The notes beneath the pieces are model-generated. The model made no database searches and was not told where the DNA came from. It saw only the letters and a program-made list of their open reading frames with translations. A stretch of DNA of 64,000 bases from a bacterium (GTDB taxonomy: Bacteria; Armatimonadota; UBA5829): assembly GCA_021371935.1 (NCBI GenBank), contig JAJFVF010000019.1, forward strand, positions 213,268 through 277,267, read 5' to 3'. Positions 25,689 to 33,760 of the stretch are shown one piece after another. A program made the translations under genes and the position numbers. Numbering within the stretch: the first letter of the stretch is position 1; every line of letters starts with the position of its first letter.

Positions 25689-27834
25689 GAATCTTTATGC
25701 CGGCGCGCATTTCATCTGCTGAACATGTGAACTTGTGTCTGTTGATGCGCACACTGTAGGCTCTGCCGCGCATTCCGTCAAACACGATCCTGGCTGTATT
25801 GGCCTGCGCATCACATATCGACAGGCCGAGTATACTCCGGTCGAAACTTACGCTATGTATCTTTGCGCCGTTTACTGGGAATGCCCATTTTTTTCCAACA
25901 TGGACGAATGCAGCGCCGAATGAACGGCGTATTACTGCATCAATCGCACCTATATGCGCTGCGCTCAGCGGTCTGATATTGTTTGCATTCACTGCGGCCT
26001 TTAGTGCTGCCGCTCCCCGCTCAAAATAGAGTTTCTCGCCTGACACGCGCGAGTATCGCATTGCACATTCGGCGAATGCGGCTGTAAGCTCGATATCGGC
26101 TGATATATCCACATTGCCTCTGGCGCACATCCCGAATGGTATCGTTCCACACCCATTCCATACCGACTGGAACAGGCTGAGATCGTTCAAAATATCGATT
26201 CCCTGCTTGAGAAACTTGTGATCGGCAGTAGATTCGTATATTTCCAGGCAGGCTATTGCACTCCAGAGCAGCGACCATCCGCTTTGGGGAAGCGAGCCGG
26301 TATGAGGGTCCTGGATCGAAGTGGTGAGGTGGTTTTGCGTGTCGATGAGTGTGTGGTCCTGATACAGGTTGCTCTTGATTACAAACTTCACTGCATCTTG
26401 GGCAGCCTGAGTATATCGATTGTCACCTGTGATCGAGCCAAACCGTGCAAGAAACAGTGCGGAGACGGCTGTCTGGGAACTGCTCAGCAGAGTCGGTAAT
26501 GGATGGGCATATTTATCGAAGAATGAGGGAATTGATCCGTCATCGCGCATGATCCTGACTAAGAATTCGCCATAATCTTTACAATAGTTGACTATTCGCT
26601 GATCATGATCGATATCCGTATACCACCTGAGCAGCCATATGCCCTGGCGCGAGCATTCGACGCTGTGATAATATGCCCCATCAACTGCGACATTACAGCC
26701 GGACCATTCACGTTTGTTGCTGTTAAACTTTGTTGGAAAAAGTCCTGCATACTTGGGCGCACTGAGCAATGCATTTATTAGAGCATGCGCTCCTTTTTTT
26801 AACGCCGTATCGCCCATAAAATATACTCCATATGCCGACCATGCATCAGGCTCAAGCAGAGCTAGTCTGAGTGTTCCGGTTTTGTCGGTGTATATGTCTG
26901 CAGTCGATATTGCATAATTATTGTGCCCTGCGCTCTCCGCTCTCCACTCTCTGCCGTGTCGCCATAGCGCTATAGCCACATACTTGTGCATGGATTTCCT
27001 CTTGCGGTCTGCATCCAGCAGAATGTCGAAGCCATATTTGAGATATGGAGTGTTGAGGTGTCTGGCCATGGTCATATCGTGAGTGAAATACCTGCCTGAC
27101 TCTTCGTATCCGCAGAAACCATATGAGATGAGGGGTGATGAGAGCAGGCCGTTTGCGATGTCCAGGTCGAGTGCTGTCTGCATCTCTCCTTTCGTGACTT
27201 GCGGGTCTGGTATGAGCGCGGCAGCCAAATGGCCGTGCTGGATAATCGCGGCGGGCGAATGGAATGCGCGATCGCCGATGATTTGCTCATCGCCCGGCCT
27301 GAGGACTGGAGCCCATGTATAATCGATATTGCTGCCGTGAGTGACTGCCCACCTGGCGGGAGTGAACGCATACGAACTCATCAGATACTCAACCAGTGGG
27401 GGGTGTGCGTTATTCTCGATATTGTCTTCTACTGTAATATGGACGCAGGACTCAGCATCACGCAGTTCGATTTGTTGTTTCAATTGGTGACCCATGGCGG
27501 AGCCTGTCAGGAGTATTACCACGCTTTGTTCGGTTTGCGAAATGACCCGTGCATCGGAAAATACCATTCTCAGCGAGTCACGGCTGATTGAAAAAAGATG
27601 TGGACGGCTGCCGGAGATCATGGGTGATGCGCATGCCCGGAATTCGCTGGACGGAATCAGGTTCTTGTGCAGTGACGACAGCACAAGCTGGAAGTTGCCG
27701 TCCTTATCGACGGCGTGATATTCCTGTGCGTAGCCGCCGTCTCTGAGGGCAAGCCTGACCAGCACAAGCCCGTTTGTCACGTCGATGCCTGATTCTGATG
27801 TCGAAACAGAGAGATTATTATGTATGGATGCCAT
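25672..27834 (-). CDS. cytoplasmic alpha/alpha six-hairpin barrel protein, function unknown
   Basis: 720 residues and no signal peptide. The N-terminal third is beta-rich (residues 1-290). The central part (about 330-640) has the repeated helical hairpins of six-hairpin glycosidase-like proteins (GWSLLWSAIACLEIYESTADHKFLKQGIDIL; IELTAAFAECAMRYSRVSGE). A small beta domain closes it. The fold recalls GH families or glucuronyl-epimerase and heparinase-type enzymes, but no catalytic motif is clear. It is in single-gene context, convergent with the CphA-N-like gene. Confidence 0.5.
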   Translation of the reverse strand: MASIHNNLSVSTSESGIDVTNGLVLVRLALRDGGYAQEYHAVDKDGNFQLVLSSLHKNLIPSSEFRACASPMISGSRPHLFSISRDSLRMVFSDARVISQTEQSVVILLTGSAMGHQLKQQIELRDAESCVHITVEDNIENNAHPPLVEYLMSSYAFTPARWAVTHGSNIDYTWAPVLRPGDEQIIGDRAFHSPAAIIQHGHLAAALIPDPQVTKGEMQTALDLDIANGLLSSPLISYGFCGYEESGRYFTHDMTMARHLNTPYLKYGFDILLDADRKRKSMHKYVAIALWRHGREWRAESAGHNNYAISTADIYTDKTGTLRLALLEPDAWSAYGVYFMGDTALKKGAHALINALLSAPKYAGLFPTKFNSNKREWSGCNVAVDGAYYHSVECSRQGIWLLRWYTDIDHDQRIVNYCKDYGEFLVRIMRDDGSIPSFFDKYAHPLPTLLSSSQTAVSALFLARFGSITGDNRYTQAAQDAVKFVIKSNLYQDHTLIDTQNHLTTSIQDPHTGSLPQSGWSLLWSAIACLEIYESTADHKFLKQGIDILNDLSLFQSVWNGCGTIPFGMCARGNVDISADIELTAAFAECAMRYSRVSGEKLYFERGAAALKAAVNANNIRPLSAAHIGAIDAVIRRSFGAAFVHVGKKWAFPVNGAKIHSVSFDRSILGLSICDAQANTARIVFDGMRGRAYSVRINRHKFTCSADEMRAGIKIPSPQP

Positions 27835-28091
27835 GATATATTAACAAACCCCTATAGTAATTACCACAATATTGCGGAGCTGTCTATATAATTGCAGAGC
27901 TGCGAGATTAAATTATTGACAAATATTAACAAGCGTGCTTAATGATGCGTATAGAGGGCGGGGGTTGGGTATATAGGGAGGAAGCCGCTTGTGATTTTAC
28001 GACCATGCCAATCACCAGTCCCAAATTTATATTTCTTAACCCCTATAAAACTTGCGGGGAATTTTGCATCAGTAAAATTTGCTGAGCCTCA

Positions 28092-28120
28092 TTGACAGCG
28101 CATATGTTGTGTGATACTAT
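28092..28120 (+). promoter_or_regulatory. sigma70-type promoter of nrdR
   Basis: Consensus TTGACA (28092-28097), a 17-base spacer and TACTAT (28115-28120). Transcription would start near 28127, about 30 bases before the ATG. Confidence 0.75.
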
Positions 28121-28128
28121 TCTGAAGT

Positions 28129-28144
28129 CCACTAGATATAGTGG
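28129..28144. promoter_or_regulatory. NrdR box candidate
   Basis: CCACTAGATATAGTGG closely follows the known NrdR-box pattern (acaCTATATATAGtgt) and is nearly palindromic. It lies just downstream of the predicted transcription start, where repressor binding would block elongation or initiation. A second box, common in other genomes, is not clear here. Confidence 0.6.
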
Positions 28145-28157
28145 CAGAGGGCTTATC

Positions 28158-28640
28158 ATGAAATGTCCATTTTGTGGCAATCTGGACGATAAAGTTCTTG
28201 ATTCGCGCACCGCAAAAGGCGGTGAGGCTATCAGGCGGCGGAGAGAGTGTGTGGGCTGCGGCAGGCGCTACACAACCTTTGAACAGATAGAAGAACTCCG
28301 CGTGATGGTGGTCAAAAGAGACAAACGCCGCGAGCCGTTCGATAGAAATAAGATATTGAAGGGTATGATCGTGGCATGTGAAAAGCGTCCAGTGGGAATG
28401 GATATGTTGGAATCGATTGCCGACGACATAGAGCGCAGGGTCTATGACTCCGGGATCAGAGAAGTTGAATCGGAGCAGATCGGCGAGATGGTGGTCGAAG
28501 CCCTGAGGAAAGTGGACCAGGTTGCTTTCGTGAGGTTTGCATCGGTCTACAGGCAATTCCAAGATGCAGGGCAGTTCAAAGATATAGTGGAGGTCCTGGG
28601 CGGCAGCGGGCGGCGCTCCTCCAAACGGTCTTCACGCTAA
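28158..28640 (+). CDS. nrdR: transcriptional repressor NrdR
   Basis: 160 residues from ATG 28158, giving the canonical MKCPFCGNLDDKVLDSR. The zinc ribbon uses CPFC and CVGCGRRYTTFE. The ATP-cone follows (VVKRDKRREPFDRNKILKGMIVACEKRPV). NrdR senses dATP/ATP and represses ribonucleotide-reductase genes. nrdJ lies downstream on the same strand, and a candidate NrdR box sits in the nrdR leader, so autoregulation is likely. The usual tail (RFASVYRQF) is intact. Confidence 0.96.
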   Translation: MKCPFCGNLDDKVLDSRTAKGGEAIRRRRECVGCGRRYTTFEQIEELRVMVVKRDKRREPFDRNKILKGMIVACEKRPVGMDMLESIADDIERRVYDSGIREVESEQIGEMVVEALRKVDQVAFVRFASVYRQFQDAGQFKDIVEVLGGSGRRSSKRSSR

Positions 28641-28668
28641 ATAAATTACGGCCTTGAACTTGTATTAC

Positions 28669-28738
28669 CCCTGATTATGCGCTTACCGCATAATCAGGGT
28701 CTCTGAGAGCATTATTCACGTTCCTTGTGAATAATGCT
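28669..28738. repeat. twin-hairpin element, family A copy 1
   Basis: Hairpin 1: 13-bp stem CCCTGATTATGCG with loop CTTAC. Hairpin 2: 12-bp stem AGCATTATTCAC with loop GTTCCTT. The linker GTCTCTGAGAGC joins them. Close copies are at 44702-44768 and 52755-52820. Here it lies between nrdR and nrdJ. Confidence 0.85.
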
Positions 28739-28840
28739 GGCCAGAGATATGTGTTCTGAATACGGAATTCAGACCGAGACGTGCAATTTACATTGCGTAA
28801 ATTGCTTAGTTGTTCTATTAATTGATTATGTCCGTGTTTT

Positions 28841-28868
28841 TACATCTAACCTCTTACATCTAACTTCA
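28841..28868. repeat. heptanucleotide-based array upstream of nrdJ
   Basis: Two 14-base units, TACATCTAACCTCT and TACATCTAACTTCA, ending 15 bases before the nrdJ start codon. Confidence 0.65.
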
Positions 28869-28883
28869 AAACAGGGGTGGGCT

Positions 28884-31115
28884 ATGCTTACTAAAAACGC
28901 AATAACCGTTCTTGAAAAACGATATCTGAGAAAAAATGAGAAAGGCGAACTGCTTGAAGACGTCGACGGGATGTTCAAGCGCGTGGCGCGCGCAATTGCA
29001 GATGCCGAGATCGCATATGGCAAGTCCGAGAAATATATCGATGGGCTTGCGGGCGAATATTATGAACTCATAAGTAATCTTCATTTCCTTCCAAACAGCC
29101 CGACCCTTATGAACGCAGGCCGCGAACTCGGTCAGTTATCGGCTTGTTTCGTTTTGCCTATCGACGACTCGATGGAGAGCATCTTCGAGACGGTGAAGAA
29201 TACTGCGCTCATCCACAAGAGCGGCGGCGGAACCGGCTTCTCGTTCTCACGATTGAGACCGGCTCATGACTGCGTCAAGTCCACCAACGGAGTCTCAAGC
29301 GGACCTATATCGTTTATGGAGGTCTTCAACTCGGCAACCGAAGCGATCAAGCAGGGCGGTACCCGTCGCGGGGCCAACATGGGGTGTCTTCGCGTGGATC
29401 ACCCGGATATCATCGACTTCATAACCTGCAAAAAAGACACATCCAAGCTCACCAATTTCAACATAAGCGTGCTGCTCACAGAAAAATTCATGCAGGCTGC
29501 AATCAAGAATAAGGAGTATGATCTTATCAACCCCCGCGACGGCAAGCCTTGCAAGAAACTCAATGCGGGCAAAGTATTCGATCTGATCGTGAACCTGGCA
29601 TGGACGAACGGTGAGCCCGGCATCATATTCATAGACCGGATAAACCGTGACAACCCGACCCCGAATGTCGGCCAGATCGAAAGCACGAACCCGTGCGGTG
29701 AGCAGCCTCTGCTGCCGTATGAGTCGTGCAACCTCGGTTCGATCAACCTTGCGCTGATGGTGAAGGAGGTCGATGACCATTATGAAGTGGATTATGACAA
29801 GCTCCGCCATGCGGTCCAGCTTGCAGTGCGGTTCCTGGACGACGTTATAGACGTGAATCGCTATCCGCTCGATGAGATTGCAGAGATGACCAGGGGCAAC
29901 CGCAAGATCGGGCTGGGAGTGATGGGCTTTGCCGATATGCTGCTGCAGTTGGGGATTCCATACGACTCTGAAGAGGGCATATCCATTGCCGAGCAGGTGA
30001 TGAGCTTTATAAACAATGAGGGTCGCAAGGTCTCGTGCGAGCTTGCAAAGGAGCGGGGCATTTTCCCGAACTTCAAAGGCAGTATATATGATCGCAAGGA
30101 CGATGGGATGGAAGTGCGCAACGCCACCGTCACCACCATCGCCCCGACGGGCACTCTGAGCATTATCGCGGCGTGCTCCAGTGGGGTCGAGCCGCTGTTT
30201 GCAATCAGTTATGTGAAGCGTGTTATGGACGGCACTGAGCTTGTTGAGGTCAATCCATACTTCGAGAAAGTGGCACGGGAGCGTGGGTTCTACAGTGAAG
30301 AACTGATGCGCAATATCGCTGAGAGGGGCGGTGTGCGCGGGATGAATGAAGTGCCCGAGGATGTTCAGAAGGTCTTCGGAACAGCTCTGGACATCGCTCC
30401 GGTCTGGCATATACGCATGCAGGCGGCTTTCCAGAGGTTTACGGACAATGCCGTATCCAAGACAGTGAACTTCCCGCAGGATGCGACCCCCGATGATGTG
30501 CGTGAGGTCTATCTGCTCGCATACAAAGAAGGGTGCAAGGGCTGCACGATCTATCGCTATGGCAGCAGGGACTCGCAGGTGCTCAATGTGTCCGGGATGG
30601 ACAAGAAGGCCGCTGAAGCAGCCGGTAAGGTCGTGCGCGGTCCCAGACCCAGGCCGAACCGCACCCAAGGCTCCACCGAGCGAATGAACACGGGCTGCGG
30701 CAATCTTTACGTTACGATAAATGAGGATGATGAAGGGCTGTGCGAGGTCTTTACTTCGATGGGTAAAGCAGGCGGCTGCGCGTCGAGTCAGCTAGAAGCC
30801 ATAGGCAGGTTGATTTCGCTTGCGCTGAGGGCAGGTGTGGATGCTCAGTCGATCCAGAAACATCTGCGTGGGATCAGGTGCCCGACCCCGGCATGGGGCA
30901 ACGGAGGCTCAGTGCTCTCGTGCGCTGACGCAATAGGGATTGCAATAGAGCATTATCTGGCCGAACGCAAGACGGGTGTAGCCACTGATGAGATATCCAA
31001 GAATATAGACAAGCTCGACAACATGGTTGGAGCATGCCCGGACTGCGGGAGCGCCGTAGAGCATGAGTCGGGATGCGTGGTCTGCAGGTTCTGCGGGTTC
31101 AGCAAGTGCGGGTAA
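28884..31115 (+). CDS. nrdJ: class II (adenosylcobalamin-dependent) ribonucleotide reductase NrdJ
   Basis: 743 residues from ATG 28884; the frame further upstream runs through a repeat and is not coding. Typical features are LPNSPTLMNAGRELGQLSACFVLP, GGTGFSFS, NPCGEQPLLPYESCNLGSINL with the catalytic Cys, and APTGTLSIIA. A C-terminal zinc-ribbon tail (CPDCGSAVEHESGCVVCRFCG) is present. It reduces ribonucleoside diphosphates or triphosphates using a B12-derived radical and is oxygen-independent. It is likely under NrdR control. This gene implies cobalamin supply, shared with the corrinoid protein of the 35-41 kb operon. Confidence 0.95.
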   Translation: MLTKNAITVLEKRYLRKNEKGELLEDVDGMFKRVARAIADAEIAYGKSEKYIDGLAGEYYELISNLHFLPNSPTLMNAGRELGQLSACFVLPIDDSMESIFETVKNTALIHKSGGGTGFSFSRLRPAHDCVKSTNGVSSGPISFMEVFNSATEAIKQGGTRRGANMGCLRVDHPDIIDFITCKKDTSKLTNFNISVLLTEKFMQAAIKNKEYDLINPRDGKPCKKLNAGKVFDLIVNLAWTNGEPGIIFIDRINRDNPTPNVGQIESTNPCGEQPLLPYESCNLGSINLALMVKEVDDHYEVDYDKLRHAVQLAVRFLDDVIDVNRYPLDEIAEMTRGNRKIGLGVMGFADMLLQLGIPYDSEEGISIAEQVMSFINNEGRKVSCELAKERGIFPNFKGSIYDRKDDGMEVRNATVTTIAPTGTLSIIAACSSGVEPLFAISYVKRVMDGTELVEVNPYFEKVARERGFYSEELMRNIAERGGVRGMNEVPEDVQKVFGTALDIAPVWHIRMQAAFQRFTDNAVSKTVNFPQDATPDDVREVYLLAYKEGCKGCTIYRYGSRDSQVLNVSGMDKKAAEAAGKVVRGPRPRPNRTQGSTERMNTGCGNLYVTINEDDEGLCEVFTSMGKAGGCASSQLEAIGRLISLALRAGVDAQSIQKHLRGIRCPTPAWGNGGSVLSCADAIGIAIEHYLAERKTGVATDEISKNIDKLDNMVGACPDCGSAVEHESGCVVCRFCGFSKCG

Positions 31116-31121
31116 ATATCA

Positions 31122-31149
31122 GGTGTTGGGTGTCGGGTGCCGGGTGATG
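31122..31149. repeat. heptanucleotide array after nrdJ
   Basis: GGTGTTG GGTGTCG GGTGCCG GGTGATG, starting seven bases after the nrdJ stop. Confidence 0.85.
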
Positions 31150-31173
31150 GAGCTGGTAATCGGACACGGGGAT

Positions 31174-31194
31174 GGGGCGTCCCTCCTGCCGAGT
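31174..31194 (+). repeat. GC-rich dispersed repeat, partial copy 4
   Basis: GGGGCGTCCCTCCTGCCGAG; the inner part is changed compared with the other copies but matches copy 1 on the opposite strand. Confidence 0.6.
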
Positions 31195-31212
31195 TTGGTA
31201 ATCGGTGTTGCT

Positions 31213-31270
31213 GTATCGGGAATCTTGTTTCCGATACGTGGTGATCGTTTCGGGAATGAATTCCCGAAAC
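31213..31270. repeat. twin-hairpin element
   Basis: Hairpin 1: GTATCGGGAA with loop TCTTG and TTTCCGATAC. Hairpin 2: GTTTCGGGAAT, GA, ATTCCCGAAAC (perfect 11 bp), extended outward by GTGGT/ACCAC. Confidence 0.7.
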
Positions 31271-31447
31271 ACCACACCAAATACAAAAAAACACCAACAC
31301 CAAAAAATTCTGAGAGTTTATATCACGAAAACACGAAAGGAAAGAAACACGAAAAGAAAATATCGTGATTTCGTATTTTCGTGCTTACGTGACAAAGCAA
31401 AGTGTCAGATTTGCAGGAAGCACTGCTGATACAAGGACGTTATGATT

Positions 31448-31477
31448 GGGCGCCGGGGAAGGGAATTCCCGGCGCCC
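31448..31477 (+). terminator. strong GC-rich hairpin before the M23-like gene
   Basis: A perfect 10-bp stem GGGCGCCGGG/CCCGGCGCCC with a 10-base loop, followed by GGCTTATTTATATAT. It could end upstream transcription or act as an attenuator, because the next ATG (31493) is only 16 bases away. Confidence 0.6.
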
Positions 31478-31492
31478 GGCTTATTTATATAT

Positions 31493-32356
31493 ATGAGGTG
31501 CCGTGCCAAAGAAACACTCACCGCAGTCGAGATGGACCGTGGTGAAGCCATAGAGTTTCAACTTGTCTCCGGGGATGTGGCAAAAATCACGCTCGTCTCC
31601 ACTGATGCACATGTCCTGCGCACAACGCTGAAGCAGCTTGGTGTGCCCGAACAGGGTGCGCGCACGGATTATCGTTTCTCGTGCGTTCTGGATATCAATG
31701 GGTATGAGCATATACTCGAACGCGAAGTCTCCACGCAGAACAGTTTCTATGAGCCGTGGATGATAGACGGCATGCGCATATGGCTGGATGCCGTGGATGA
31801 CATTTTCGAGTTTTTGGCGGAAGACCACGGCGAGTGCCGTCCACACAAACATGCTCGGTTTGCCATTCAGGATGCGGCGCTGCGCATATGCCCCGACATA
31901 CTCTATCCATGGTGTCCGCTGCCCGAAGGAGGACTCAGGATCGAGCAGTGTTATCGGGGTGAGGACTGCTGGCTCGGCGCATATGAGGGCACGCAGGCGC
32001 ATGGCGGGCTGGATATCAATCACCCGCGCGGCACGCCGCTTTGGGCTCCTCTGGATATCCACGATCATTACCTTTTCAACAGCCTCGGAAATGGTGATAA
32101 TAATAACCGGTGGCGCGGAATACATAAATGGCAGGACGGTTCCGAATGGATCATCCAGACGCATCATATAATCGAGCTGACTGTGCCGGAGCATGAGCCC
32201 ATACCCAAGGGCAGGCAGTATGCGATTGGAGCAGGAGTGTTCACCGGATGCGTCGACCACAGCCACTTTGTTTTCAAGGTCCATGACCATGGTCAGACGA
32301 TATTGCTCGACCCATGGATTCTATTTTGGCAGATGTATCGTGACCGGCAGGGGTAG
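31493..32356 (+). CDS. degenerate M23-like peptidase domain protein
   Basis: 287 residues from ATG 31493; the frame upstream runs through a hairpin, and ATG 31532 (MDRGEAIEF) is an alternative. There is no signal peptide. The N-terminal half is beta-rich. The C-terminal half has QAHGGLDINHPRGTPLWAPLD, like the H-x3-D zinc motif of M23 peptidases, and CVDHSHFVFKV in place of HxHxx. It might be a metallopeptidase-like fold used for another purpose. No family is recognised with certainty. Confidence 0.45.
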   Translation: MRCRAKETLTAVEMDRGEAIEFQLVSGDVAKITLVSTDAHVLRTTLKQLGVPEQGARTDYRFSCVLDINGYEHILEREVSTQNSFYEPWMIDGMRIWLDAVDDIFEFLAEDHGECRPHKHARFAIQDAALRICPDILYPWCPLPEGGLRIEQCYRGEDCWLGAYEGTQAHGGLDINHPRGTPLWAPLDIHDHYLFNSLGNGDNNNRWRGIHKWQDGSEWIIQTHHIIELTVPEHEPIPKGRQYAIGAGVFTGCVDHSHFVFKVHDHGQTILLDPWILFWQMYRDRQG

Positions 32357-32382
32357 CAGCACCTGGCGGCGAAGGGTATTTT

Positions 32383-32505
32383 ATGAAGAACTTTGCGATT
32401 GGCCTGGCTGTTGTTATAGCGTTAATCATTCTGTGGGCCGGCCTGCAGGCAATAGGGCCGAAGACGGATGAACCGAGCCAGTGCGGATCATCCGGCGGTG
32501 GGTGA
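32383..32505 (+). CDS. 40-residue membrane anchor, in frame with the next gene across a TGA
   Basis: MKNFAIGLAVVIALIILWAG gives one membrane helix, followed by a short hydrophilic tail ending CGSSGGG. The stop is TGA. The same frame continues open as [13 protein letters not shown]... into the thioredoxin-like protein at 32521-32856. Together they would make a membrane-anchored thioredoxin-fold protein of about 157 residues. Either the gene carries a nonsense change or sequencing error, or the TGA is read through. Confidence 0.5.
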   Translation: MKNFAIGLAVVIALIILWAGLQAIGPKTDEPSQCGSSGGG

Positions 32506-32520
32506 GGCGTCCCGATTGAC

Positions 32521-32856
32521 GTGGGGCAGGTTGCTCCCGCATTCACCTTTCATAAGGGCAGGCCGACTTGGCTATTGGTTCGATCCGACAAGAAGCCGGG
32601 CGGCAGTGATATGGACAAGACGTTTGCCCGTATGAATGCCGAATTCGGCGATAAGATCGAGTTTCGCAGGCTGAACTGGGAAGAGAGGGCAGGAAAGGGC
32701 GCGATTGAGAGCCTTTCTCTTGCAAAACCTCCTGCATCTGTCCTGGCGGACTGCCGAGGGCATGTTGTCGAGAAATTTGAAGGCGTGTGTGATGCAACTG
32801 CCATCAAGGATAAACTTAGTAATATGATCGAAAGCAACGAGGAGAAGACGAAATAA
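32521..32856 (+). CDS. thioredoxin-fold protein lacking the active-site cysteines
   Basis: 111 residues from a GTG at 32521, or the distal part of the gene starting at 32383. The pattern beta ([10 protein letters not shown]), helix ([12 protein letters not shown]), beta (IEFRRLNW), cis-Pro loop (KPPASVLAD) and beta (GHVVEKFEG) is thioredoxin-like. The place of CxxC is taken by KKPGGSDMD, so it cannot be a normal disulfide oxidoreductase. A DNA methyltransferase gene follows with overlap. Confidence 0.5.
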   Translation: MGQVAPAFTFHKGRPTWLLVRSDKKPGGSDMDKTFARMNAEFGDKIEFRRLNWEERAGKGAIESLSLAKPPASVLADCRGHVVEKFEGVCDATAIKDKLSNMIESNEEKTK

Positions 32857-33713
32857 TCAGCGAACAGGCAATAAATTCACGGACGTTCGTATGCGGAAAC
32901 GCTCAGGTCAAGCTGATCAACAGCGACTGCATCTCGGGTATGCGCAGCGGTCTGGATGCGGGCAGTGTGGATGTTGTTGTGACATCGCCGCCGTATAACC
33001 TCGGGATCGACTACAACGGTTATGACGACACCCTCTCTCGTGAGGATTACCTGTCGTGGATGGACGAGTGGGCATCAGAAGTCAAAAGAGTGCTTTCGGA
33101 GACGGGTTCGCTTTTCCTCAATGTAGGCGGCAAGCCGAGTGATCCGCTGGTGCCGTTTCAACTGCTGGACGTGATGGTCCGGCATTTCACATTGCAGAAT
33201 GTGATCCACTGGGTGAAGTCGATTGCGATATTGAAGAGCGAGGTCGGCAATTACCCCGGGATAGCAGGCGATGTGGCAGTTGGTCACTTCAAGCCGATCT
33301 CATCACAGCGCTTCCTCAACGATTGCCATGAGTATATTTTTCACCTCACAAAGTGCGGTGATGTCCCGCTCGATAGGCTGGCCGTGGGTGTGCCGTATCA
33401 GGATAAGAGCAATATAGGCCGCTGGAAAAGTGCTGATAGGGATCTGCGCTGTCGGGGAAACACATGGTTTATCCCATATGAGACTATCCAGAGCCGCGAT
33501 AAGGAAAGGCCGCACCCGGCGACGTTCCCGGTCGAGCTTCCTATGCGATGTATAAAGTTGCATGGCGTCGAGCGTGCACGGCTTGTGCTTGACCCGTTTT
33601 TGGGGATAGGCTCCAGCGCAATTGCATGCGCAAGGCTCGGCTTGCCGTTTATCGGTTTCGAGATTGCGCAGGAATACTATGCCGAGTCATGCGAGCGCTT
33701 GACAGCAGAGTAG
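32853..33713 (+). CDS. DNA adenine/cytosine-N4 methyltransferase, beta class
   Basis: Motif IV TSPPYN comes early and the SAM-binding motif [25 protein letters not shown] comes at the C-terminus, the permuted order of beta-class enzymes. The first ATG (32940) would cut off conserved sequence: the upstream codons give [19 protein letters not shown], which is normal for this family. No ATG, GTG or TTG exists in that stretch, so translation probably begins at a rare AUA/AUC near 32853 or at CTG 32913, with AGGAG at 32839. No restriction enzyme is adjacent, so it is an orphan methylase. Confidence 0.8.
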   Translation: MISEQAINSRTFVCGNAQVKLINSDCISGMRSGLDAGSVDVVVTSPPYNLGIDYNGYDDTLSREDYLSWMDEWASEVKRVLSETGSLFLNVGGKPSDPLVPFQLLDVMVRHFTLQNVIHWVKSIAILKSEVGNYPGIAGDVAVGHFKPISSQRFLNDCHEYIFHLTKCGDVPLDRLAVGVPYQDKSNIGRWKSADRDLRCRGNTWFIPYETIQSRDKERPHPATFPVELPMRCIKLHGVERARLVLDPFLGIGSSAIACARLGLPFIGFEIAQEYYAESCERLTAE

Positions 33714-33760
33714 TGTGAGCTTAAGATATTGTCATAAACTGATAAGTCGCGGAGTGTAAT

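Larger units (their letters stand above)
27835..28157. other. divergent intergenic region upstream of nrdR
   Basis: 323 bp between the divergent starts of the barrel protein and nrdR. Apart from the nrdR promoter and the NrdR-box candidate listed separately, it is A/T-rich and I see no gene. Confidence 0.7.
31116..31492. other. 377-bp gene-free, repeat-rich region after nrdJ
   Basis: Holds a heptanucleotide array, a GC-rich repeat fragment, a twin hairpin, an A-rich stretch with repeated CACGAAA words (31325-31385) and a strong hairpin at 31448. I see no gene. Confidence 0.75.

Noticed and set aside
29295-30668. 457-residue open frame on the minus strand opposite nrdJ
   Set aside because: It is the antisense shadow of a strongly conserved gene in a high-GC third-position region; the protein shows no recognisable motif.
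32503-32505. TGA read as selenocysteine
   Set aside because: No Cys/Sec redox context is conserved around it, it lies in a Gly-rich linker, and I see no convincing SECIS-like hairpin directly downstream.
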